Of a DNA stretch of 10,974 bases, positions 5,903 to 10,974 are shown piece by piece. Below the pieces are notes generated by a model. The model did no database searches. It was not told where the DNA came from and saw only the letters and a list, made by a program, of their open reading frames with translations. Within the stretch, counting starts at the first letter, position 1. Each line of letters begins with the position of its first letter. Origin of the DNA: an uncultured Eubacteriales bacterium (GTDB lineage Bacteria > Bacillota > Clostridia > Oscillospirales > UMGS1783); NCBI GenBank assembly GCA_905209135.1, contig CAJLRT010000020.1, positions 1-10,974 on the forward strand, read 5' to 3'. The position numbers and the translations under genes are program-made.

Positions 5903-7177
5903 TCAGCGGTGCAGCTTTCTCTTGATTTTACGCATTACGCGCAGGACGGCCGGCGAAAACTTCTCCCAGACAGCGTAGAGCCCCGGCCGGACCACCAGAT
6001 GGAATTCCCCGGGGAATTCTACAAAATCGCCCGAAAATTTCTTTTTAAAGGCATAGATCCCCGTCACCGGATTGTCGGGCGAGGGATCGCCTGTCGAACC
6101 GAAAAAGTCCACGAATTCCATGCCGTCGTCCGCCGCTTTCCGGATGGCCTGCCAGGTGATGGCGTAGTTGGCCGACGTCTGGCGCAGTTCAGAGCTGTTG
6201 CCGCCGTAGACTGTCCAGAATCTGTTTTTTGTGTGGATGCAGATGAGTGCGGACAGGTCGAGTCCGTCGGGATGCGTCTGCATATACTGCTCCGCCGTTT
6301 GGCGCTGTTTCTCGATCCGGTCGCGCTTCTGCATAAGCTGTTTGTTGCGCGTGGCGAGCTTGGGCATGTTTTTTTCCAGCATCCGCTTTTCGTTCCCGGC
6401 AATCTCGGCGTCGATCGCCGAAATCTGCCCGTCTATCTGCGCGTAGTGGAGCTTCGGCTGGTAGCGCGCATATGTCAGCTCCGCCATGCCCGCGTCGCGC
6501 AGCATGGGGTACAGCCGTTCGTAATAGGCGCGGCTGCCCTCGTAGAAGTTGTCGCGCCGGGCCGTATCTTCCATGAGCTCGAAAAACCCGGTCAGGTCGT
6601 CGCGCGCCTCCACCTGGATACAGCTTTCCTCGCTTATCCCGATGTTTTTCTTCGCCATGCGGTCGAACCCGTCGAACACGGCCTGCGCGCCGCCGTCCAG
6701 CCGGAGCCGGAACGTGAAACGCGGCTGCCGGCCCTCGAAATTCATGGGAAAGCCCTGGTGCCGCCAGCCGATGGACTGCATGAACTCCACAAGATCGTCC
6801 TTGGGCTTTTGTTCGTGCTCGCGGCTGTCGCACACGCGGTAGGGGACGTCCGGATCAATGGCCAGATAAATCCCGCGCCGCTCTTTGAGATAGCCGCGCA
6901 GAAGCTGTGTGAGCGCGCGTATCTGTTCGCGGTCGTCGAAATCCGCGACAGGGCCCCGCGGCGCATAGTACAGGTAACGGGGCAGGGCAGGCAGCTTTTT
7001 TTTCAGCAGCATCAGCGAGGCGACGAGCCTGTCCCCGTCGTACATGCCGGCAAACTCATGGCTCCAGCCGTTGTCGGACTTCACTTCGCCCCACACGTCG
7101 GTCTGCATATAGTGTTCTTTCTTATGCCCTGTCATAAAGAGCATGTGCGTCTTTGCGTCGATTTCTCTGAGCTCCAT
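5903..7177 (-). CDS. FemX/FemAB-family aminoacyltransferase for peptidoglycan cross-bridges
   Basis: Enzymes of this family use aminoacyl-tRNA to add amino acids to the stem-peptide side chain of lipid-linked peptidoglycan precursors at the inner face of the membrane. The 424 residues match the usual length of about 420. Family features include the N-terminal half with YMQTDVWGEVK and a YYAPRGPVADF stretch. A basic, charged coiled-coil arm at about 255-310 (alternating Lys, Arg, Glu and Gln) is typical of FemA-type proteins, and a C-terminal GNAT fold contains GIYAFKKKFSGDFVEFPGEF near the end. The amino acid added cannot be told from sequence. The start at 7177 is chosen because MELREID begins the conserved region; the GGAG at 7192-7189 is 11 bases away, a weak site. 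The frame continues upstream to 7405 but overlaps the nitroreductase gene. It is the last gene of the envelope operon, after a 59-base gap holding a hairpin. Confidence 0.9.
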   Translation of the reverse strand: MELREIDAKTHMLFMTGHKKEHYMQTDVWGEVKSDNGWSHEFAGMYDGDRLVASLMLLKKKLPALPRYLYYAPRGPVADFDDREQIRALTQLLRGYLKERRGIYLAIDPDVPYRVCDSREHEQKPKDDLVEFMQSIGWRHQGFPMNFEGRQPRFTFRLRLDGGAQAVFDGFDRMAKKNIGISEESCIQVEARDDLTGFFELMEDTARRDNFYEGSRAYYERLYPMLRDAGMAELTYARYQPKLHYAQIDGQISAIDAEIAGNEKRMLEKNMPKLATRNKQLMQKRDRIEKQRQTAEQYMQTHPDGLDLSALICIHTKNRFWTVYGGNSSELRQTSANYAITWQAIRKAADDGMEFVDFFGSTGDPSPDNPVTGIYAFKKKFSGDFVEFPGEFHLVVRPGLYAVWEKFSPAVLRVMRKIKRKLHR

Positions 7178-7201
7178 GGGTATTTCGTCTCCAGTCGCAA
7201 A

Positions 7202-7223
7202 CAGGGGAGGCGAACCTCCCCTG
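7202..7223 (-). terminator. Hairpin between the nitroreductase and femX-like genes
   Basis: A perfect 9-bp stem CAGGGGAGG / CCTCCCCTG (7202-7210 with 7215-7223) closes a 4-base loop (CGAA on the plus strand, TTCG on the minus strand). On the minus strand it is followed only by TTTGCG, so it is a poor terminator and more likely a partial terminator or RNA processing and stability element inside the operon. Confidence 0.5.
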
Positions 7224-7236
7224 CGTATGATTTGGC

Positions 7237-7749
7237 TTACCAGCGCTCGTAATGGATTTTCGCAGCGTCGAACCGGTCGGGCACCGGCGGATTCTCCTTG
7301 CCGGGGCGGCCGATGGTGACGGCGGAAAACGGCAGTACATTCTCCGGCAGGCCGAGGATTTCGCCAAAGGCCTGCATGCGCTCGCGATACGGGTAGACTG
7401 CGCACCAGCAGGTCCCGTAATTCAGGGCTTTGGCCGCATAGAGTATGTTCATCGTCGCCGCCGCGCAGTCGGGCCAGAGAAACTCCTCCTCGCCCTGCAC
7501 GGCGTTGAGTTCGCCGCAGACAAGTATGACGGCGGCGGCGTATTTTGCCATGGACATGTGCTGATGATGCGCGATGAGCTGGTCTTTGACGCCGGCGTCG
7601 GTCACAATGACAAACTGCCAGGGCTGGCGGTTTTTGCTCGACGGGGCGAGCATGGCCGTGTTCAGAATGGTCTGCAGATCAGCGTCAGCGAGGGGCTCGT
7701 CGGTATATTTCCGCATGCTCCTGCGCGAATTGAGAAAATCAATAGACAT
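7237..7749 (-). CDS. Nitroreductase-family flavoprotein
   Basis: This 170-residue protein belongs to the FMN-dependent nitroreductase family, soluble NAD(P)H-using oxidoreductases that usually work as dimers; the natural substrate is not predictable. Visible family signs are the N-terminal RRSMRKYTDEPL, which contributes arginines to the FMN phosphate site, and APSSKNRQPWQFVIV (35-49). Later come NILYAAKALNYGTCW and a C-terminal AVTIGRPGKE stretch. The length is near the lower end of the family. A perfect AGGAGG (7764-7759) is 9 bases before the ATG and overlaps the stop codon of the upstream kinase gene, suggesting translational coupling. Its place between the kinase and the FemX-like gene does not explain its role. 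Confidence 0.93.
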   Translation of the reverse strand: MSIDFLNSRRSMRKYTDEPLADADLQTILNTAMLAPSSKNRQPWQFVIVTDAGVKDQLIAHHQHMSMAKYAAAVILVCGELNAVQGEEEFLWPDCAAATMNILYAAKALNYGTCWCAVYPYRERMQAFGEILGLPENVLPFSAVTIGRPGKENPPVPDRFDAAKIHYERW

Positions 7750-7763
7750 TTCCGCGTGCCTCC

Positions 7764-9410
7764 TTATTCAACAGATATGATGTAATAGTAGACGGGCTGG
7801 CCGCCGTATACGACGTTGACTTCGGCGCCCTGCGGAAGCTTGCTTTTGACGATATTACTAATGTTCTCCGCATCCTCTTCCTTTATTCCCTCGCCGTAGA
7901 AAACGTTCACATAGCTCTCTTCACCCGCGACAGACTCCTCCGTGATGGAGGCGATACAGGACTCCAGGCTTTCGTCCACCTTGGCGACGCGGCCGTCGAC
8001 CAGGCCCAAAAACTGGCCCTGCTTGATCTGGTGGCCGTCAAACACCGAGTCGCGCGCGGCGTAGGTGACAGACAGGGTCTTGACCGCCTGGAACGATTCC
8101 GTCATGGCCTCGGTGTTGGCCGCGGCGTCCGCGTCCGGGTCGTAGGCGAACAGGGCCGCGATGCCCTGCGGCACCGTCTTTGTCTGCAGTACGACGATGT
8201 CCTTGCCCTCTGCCATGCCCACGCACTGCTGCGCGGCCATAATGATATTCTTGTTGTTGGGCAGCACATATACCGTTTCGGCGGGCGTTTTGTCAATGGC
8301 GCGCAGGATGTCCTCCGTGCTCGGGTTCATGGTCTGGCCGCCTTCGATGACCTCGTCGACGCCGAGGTCGCGGAATACGGCGTCAAAGCCCTCGCCGGCG
8401 GCGACTGCGACAAACCCGAACGGCTTTTCCGGCGCGCGGGAGGCGGGCTCGGCCGCCTGCGCTTTCGCGGCGTTCTGCATATCCTCCGCAAGGGCGGTGT
8501 GCTGCTCTTTCATGTTTTCGATCTTGATCTTGGACAAAGAGCCGAGTTCGATTGCGGCTTCCAGCGCCTTGCCGGGGTTGTTCGTGTGCACATGCGTTTT
8601 GATGAAGTCGCCCGCGTCCACGACGACGATGCTGTCGCCGATGGTGTCCAGGTACGCCTTGAACGAGTCCGCGGAAAGGCTGATGCTCGATTTGTCTATA
8701 ATAAACTCCGTGCAGTAGGCGAAGTTGATCTCCTCTGTGTTAAAGCTTTCAAAGTCGGCCTTGGCCGCCGTCGCGTCCTGCGCGGCCGCTTCGATCACGC
8801 CGCCGCCCGTAAGTACGGACTGCATGCCCTCCAGCACGGTGATATACCCCTTGCCGCCGGCGTCTACTACGCCGGCCTGCTTGAGCACGGGGAGCATGTC
8901 GGGCGTGCGGTCCAGTGTGGTCCGTGCGACCTTAAGCATGTCCGCGAACATTTCGGGCACGTCGCTGCCGCTCTGCGCCGACCCCATAGCCGCCTGCGCG
9001 GACAGGCGGGCGACGGTGAGGATGGTGCCCTCCGTCGGTTTCATAACGGCCTTATAGGCCGCTTCCACGCCGCTGAGAAACGCGTTGGCAAACGCGGACG
9101 CATCCGCAGTCTTGCAGCCTTTCAGGCCGACGGACACGCCGCGGAAGAGCAGTGAGAGAATAACGCCGGAGTTGCCCCGCGCGCCGCGGATGAGGGCGTT
9201 TGCGGCTGCGGCGGAGACGGCGCTTACGGAGTCGTCCTCCGCGCCGGCCAGCTTGGCCTTTGCCGCGCCCATGGTCAGGGACATATTGGTTCCCGTATCC
9301 CCGTCGGGTACGGGGAATACGTTGAGGTCGTTGATTGCCTGTTTATTGTTCTCCAAATGATTGGCCGCGGATATCATCATATCGCGCAGCATCTGTGCGG
9401 TGATTTCCAT
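7764..9410 (-). CDS. fakA: DAK2-domain fatty acid kinase, FakA/YloV type
   Basis: FakA phosphorylates fatty acids bound to a FakB (DegV-like) carrier, giving acyl-phosphate for phospholipid synthesis in the cytoplasm. The 548 residues match the family. The N-terminal DhaL/DAK2 kinase domain (about 1-205) has NVFPVPDGDTGTNMS, with Asp36 and Asp38 for Mg-ATP, and RGARGNSGVILS (75-86). The middle domain keeps Cys233 and the His-x-His pair 273/275 (KTHVHTNNPGKA), equivalent to the zinc site and essential histidine of the Staphylococcus aureus enzyme. The C-terminal domain is DegV-like. No FakB gene is in the window. The start at 9410 has AAGGGAG with an 8-base spacer. It lies 18 bases after the Asp23/Gls24 gene, the conserved yloU-yloV arrangement of Bacillota. 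Its TAA stop overlaps the next gene's ribosome binding site. Confidence 0.94.
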   Translation of the reverse strand: MEITAQMLRDMMISAANHLENNKQAINDLNVFPVPDGDTGTNMSLTMGAAKAKLAGAEDDSVSAVSAAAANALIRGARGNSGVILSLLFRGVSVGLKGCKTADASAFANAFLSGVEAAYKAVMKPTEGTILTVARLSAQAAMGSAQSGSDVPEMFADMLKVARTTLDRTPDMLPVLKQAGVVDAGGKGYITVLEGMQSVLTGGGVIEAAAQDATAAKADFESFNTEEINFAYCTEFIIDKSSISLSADSFKAYLDTIGDSIVVVDAGDFIKTHVHTNNPGKALEAAIELGSLSKIKIENMKEQHTALAEDMQNAAKAQAAEPASRAPEKPFGFVAVAAGEGFDAVFRDLGVDEVIEGGQTMNPSTEDILRAIDKTPAETVYVLPNNKNIIMAAQQCVGMAEGKDIVVLQTKTVPQGIAALFAYDPDADAAANTEAMTESFQAVKTLSVTYAARDSVFDGHQIKQGQFLGLVDGRVAKVDESLESCIASITEESVAGEESYVNVFYGEGIKEEDAENISNIVKSKLPQGAEVNVVYGGQPVYYYIISVE

Positions 9411-9428
9411 TCGCCGGTCTCCCTTCCC

Positions 9429-9776
9429 TTACATTTTCAGCGAGTCTACAAATATTTTCACTTCGCCCACCTTGACGCCGGTGAACTCTTCCACGCTGTA
9501 GACCACTTTGCTTTTGATACTGTCGGAGATGGCGGGAATATTGACCCCGTAGGTCATGATAATATGCAGGCCGATCTTGAGAGTATTGTCGGAATACTGG
9601 ATTTCTACGCCTTTCTCCATGTTCTCCCATTTCAGGAGGGAGGTGAAGCTGTCCGTAGCGTTTCTGGTCGCCATGCCCACAACGCCGAAACACGAAGTGG
9701 CGACGCTGCCGACGAGCTTGGCGATCACGATATCCGTGAGGTAAACATCGCCGTATTTTCCATCTATTTTTAGCAT
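9429..9776 (-). CDS. Asp23/Gls24 family envelope stress protein (YloU-like)
   Basis: This 115-residue protein covers the whole Asp23/Gls24 domain. It has the N-terminal GDVYLTDIVIAKLVGSVA, then a CFGVVGM stretch, a central GLHIIMTYGVNIPAISD and the typical end VKVGEVKIFVDSL. In Staphylococcus aureus Asp23 is a membrane-anchored envelope-stress protein; the YloU branch is nearly always followed by a FakA-type gene, as here. No membrane segment is present. The start at 9776 has GGAGGAG at 9790-9784 with a 7-base spacer. It is the first gene of the operon and has a clear SigA-type promoter 32 bases upstream of the start codon. Confidence 0.92.
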   Translation of the reverse strand: MLKIDGKYGDVYLTDIVIAKLVGSVATSCFGVVGMATRNATDSFTSLLKWENMEKGVEIQYSDNTLKIGLHIIMTYGVNIPAISDSIKSKVVYSVEEFTGVKVGEVKIFVDSLKM

Positions 9777-9807
9777 ATCAGCACTCCTCCATAGCTTGAT
9801 TTACTCT

Positions 9808-9836
9808 ATTATATACCAAAAGGATTCGATTCACAA
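9808..9836 (-). promoter_or_regulatory. Promoter of the Asp23-fakA-nitroreductase-femX operon
   Basis: Read on the minus strand, TTGTGA (9836-9831) is followed after 17 bases by consensus TATAAT (9813-9808). Transcription would start near 9801, giving a short leader of about 25 bases. Confidence 0.75.
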
Positions 9837-9896
9837 CCAGTAAAATATACAAACTTTTCCGTCAGAAGGCCCCAAATCAGCGCGTTATGGATGAAT

Positions 9897-9914
9897 ACTT
9901 CAATTTTTTGAAGT
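9897..9914. promoter_or_regulatory. AT-rich palindrome between divergent promoters
   Basis: ACTTCAA (9897-9903) and TTGAAGT (9908-9914) form a perfect 7-bp inverted repeat with a TTTT gap, followed by TTTT. It lies about 60 bp upstream of the operon promoter and 40 bp upstream of the lipoprotein promoter. As no plus-strand gene precedes it, a shared DNA-binding site is as likely as a terminator. Confidence 0.4.
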
Positions 9915-9953
9915 TTTTGTCTTTCCAATAAATAGCTTTTTTCCGTTAAAGTC

Positions 9954-9982
9954 TTGTATGGGCGCCGCCGCTCTGGTATGAT
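9954..9982 (+). promoter_or_regulatory. Promoter of the small lipoprotein gene
   Basis: TTGTAT (9954-9959), 17 bases, then TATGAT (9977-9982). Transcription would start near 9989, giving a leader of about 90 bases with two hairpins. The A/T-rich stretch just upstream of the -35 box could act as an UP element. Confidence 0.65.
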
Positions 9983-10021
9983 AAATACGAATAGTCCGTC
10001 CGTTTATTCCTTTTTATAGCC

Positions 10022-10063
10022 GCCGCAAAGCGGCAGGCATTGCGCAGGATGAGATCTTGCGTA
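10022..10063 (+). promoter_or_regulatory. Tandem leader hairpins before the lipoprotein gene
   Basis: A small hairpin GCCGC-AAA-GCGGC (10022-10034) is followed by a 10-bp stem with two G-U wobbles, 10041-10050 with 10054-10063, and a GAG loop. The second stem ends at the first base of the AAGGGGAGG ribosome binding site (10063-10071), so its folding could influence translation. No known riboswitch is recognised. Confidence 0.4.
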
Positions 10064-10078
10064 AGGGGAGGTATTTGC

Positions 10079-10306
10079 ATGAAGCGTTTTTTATGTGTGT
10101 GCATATCCGCGCTGCTGTGCCTGCTGGCGGGCTGCGCATCGCATGAGCCGGCGGGCGCGGACACGCCCATGCCGGAACCGCAGCAGGAGGCGGGACTGTC
10201 GGAGGAGCTGTCCAGAGCGCAGTCGCAGATAGACGTGTTTTCGGAAATACTGGATGCTCTGATTGCGGACGACGGAGAGTATGTGCCCCGCAGCGAGCAG
10301 GAATAA
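10079..10306 (+). CDS. Small lipoprotein of unknown function
   Basis: The 75-residue precursor has a classic lipoprotein signal peptide: positively charged start (MKR), hydrophobic core and lipobox LAGC with the lipidated cysteine at position 19. The mature part would be about 57 residues: a Pro-, Glu- and Gln-rich linker (20-38), then an acidic predicted helix (about 39-62, SEELSRAQSQIDVFSEILDA) with heptad-like hydrophobic spacing. It should be anchored on the outside of the cytoplasmic membrane. The start at 10079 is supported by GGAGG (10067-10071) 7 bases upstream; a longer frame from 10040 has no site and would bury the signal peptide. It is transcribed alone, divergent from the envelope operon. 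I do not recognise the family. Confidence 0.8.
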   Translation: MKRFLCVCISALLCLLAGCASHEPAGADTPMPEPQQEAGLSEELSRAQSQIDVFSEILDALIADDGEYVPRSEQE

Positions 10307-10315
10307 CGTTTGCAT

Positions 10316-10350
10316 GAAAAGAGCGCACCCCTGACGGATGCGCTCTTTTC
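10316..10350. terminator. Bidirectional intrinsic terminator
   Basis: A perfect 12-bp stem (10316-10327 with 10339-10350) with an 11-base loop carries A4 at the base on one side and T4 on the other. It lies between the converging lipoprotein and acetyltransferase genes. Confidence 0.9.
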
Positions 10351-10375
10351 CATATTGCAGTCAGGCGGGGCCGGC

Positions 10376-10903
10376 TTATTCCGTCCGCTGATAGACGCTG
10401 CAGTAGGTTTCGGCGCGTACAAACAGAAAGCCGGCTTTTTCCAGGACTCTTCTGGACGCGCGGTTTTCGTGTTCGGCCTTGCCGGTGATGACGGGCCGCG
10501 CTCCGGCGGTGCGCAGCCGTTCCAGGCCCCAGACGGCTGCGGCGTCCGCCGCCTCTGTCGCATAGCCGTTGCCCTGGTGGGCTTTGCCGATTTCAAAACC
10601 GATTTCGACGCATTCCAGCTGCTCGCTTCCGTGGAATTTTGAAAGGCCGGCCGAGCCGATCAGTTCCCCCGTGTCCCTGCGCACAACGGCGAGCGTGCAC
10701 GCGTCGCGCAGAATGTCCGCGGGTCGGGACCAGGTCCGGATACTGCGCCGGATCTCCGCTTCCGCCGCCGCCTGGTCCATAGGGGGCAGGAAATAAAACC
10801 AGGCGCGGTAGGACGGTTCGTTGCGGAGCCTTATAAGATCGCCGATATCGCCCATGCAGTACGGGCGGTAGAGCAGGCGCGGGCTTTGAAAAAATGTATT
10901 CAT
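10376..10903 (-). CDS. GNAT family N-acetyltransferase (RimJ/RimL-like)
   Basis: This 175-residue protein has the layout of the Acetyltransf_3 (RimJ/RimL-like) branch of GNAT enzymes, which transfer acetyl from acetyl-CoA to an amine on a protein or small molecule. An N-terminal strand SPRLLYRPY leads into the fold. GELIGSAGLSKF (79-90) and CVEIGFEIGKAHQGNGYATEA (98-118) contain the acetyl-CoA pyrophosphate motif HQGNGYA. ENRASRRVLEKAGF (146-159) is the typical C-terminal motif. The substrate cannot be predicted. The start at 10903 has GGAGG (10913-10909) 5 bases upstream; the in-frame ATG at 10921 lacks a site. No convincing promoter was found in the 70 bases to the window edge, so it may belong to a transcript that starts outside. 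Confidence 0.92.
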   Translation of the reverse strand: MNTFFQSPRLLYRPYCMGDIGDLIRLRNEPSYRAWFYFLPPMDQAAAEAEIRRSIRTWSRPADILRDACTLAVVRRDTGELIGSAGLSKFHGSEQLECVEIGFEIGKAHQGNGYATEAADAAAVWGLERLRTAGARPVITGKAEHENRASRRVLEKAGFLFVRAETYCSVYQRTE

Positions 10904-10974
10904 TGCAGCCTCCATGCGCAAGATATATGAAAATACAAACTCGCGGCGCGGGCCGCCGCCAAAAAAGAAAGGGG

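Noticed and set aside
5540..7252. 570-codon plus-strand frame opposite the FemX-like gene
   Set aside because: It is antisense to a conserved protein and its composition is rich in Arg, Val and His with no family features.
5903..7405. Upstream extension of the FemX-like protein to 500 residues
   Set aside because: The extra 76 residues overlap the nitroreductase gene, are Arg- and Pro-rich and precede the conserved start.
8031..9155. 374-codon plus-strand frame opposite fakA
   Set aside because: Antisense shadow of a conserved kinase without start signals.

Overview
The window looks like chromosomal DNA from a moderately GC-rich (high-50s percent by eye) member of the Bacillota, most likely class Clostridia. 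The reasons are strong AGGAGG-type ribosome binding sites, SigA-type promoters, the Asp23/YloU-DAK2/FakA gene pair, a FemX-type peptidoglycan bridge enzyme, and a long two-domain NadE of the clostridial type. The taxonomic placement is inferred from protein families, not from a marker gene. I see no rRNA, tRNA, CRISPR array, transposase or phage gene.

Layout from left to right. Positions 2-118 hold the 3' end of an unrecognised plus-strand gene. A bidirectional terminator (192-231) separates it from nadE on the minus strand (252-2162). A 250-base divergent region follows. It holds the nadE promoter with a long palindrome in the nadE leader, and a consensus promoter (TTGACA, 17 bases, TATAAT) overlapped by a 9-base inverted repeat. 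That promoter drives a small zinc-ribbon membrane protein (2419-2913). A strong hairpin (2920-2960) separates this gene from a convergent 29-codon membrane peptide gene (3020-3109, minus), which lies inside a long spurious reading frame. Divergent from the peptide gene, a DUF2207 membrane protein (3317-5254, plus) has its own promoter and a leader hairpin. A bidirectional terminator (5294-5326) then meets a 50-residue protein of unknown function (5330-5482, minus). Positions 5483-5902 have no gene I can support, but hold several GC-rich hairpins and one good terminator.

Positions 5903-9776 form a minus-strand operon read from right to left: Asp23/Gls24 protein, FakA-like fatty acid kinase, nitroreductase-family protein, FemX-like enzyme. 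The promoter is at 9808-9836 and the first three genes are spaced by fewer than 20 bases. The theme is the cell envelope: phospholipid synthesis from exogenous fatty acids, envelope stress and peptidoglycan cross-bridges. Divergent from it is a short lipoprotein gene (10079-10306, plus), which converges through a perfect terminator on a GNAT acetyltransferase (10376-10903, minus).

The most unusual observation is in NadE. Its synthetase half is intact, but the glutaminase half has lost two of three catalytic residues: the catalytic Glu is Gln46 and the nucleophilic Cys is Gly170, while Lys115 remains. This predicts an enzyme that cannot hydrolyse glutamine and must use free ammonia or a partner. 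I see no dedicated new multi-gene system.
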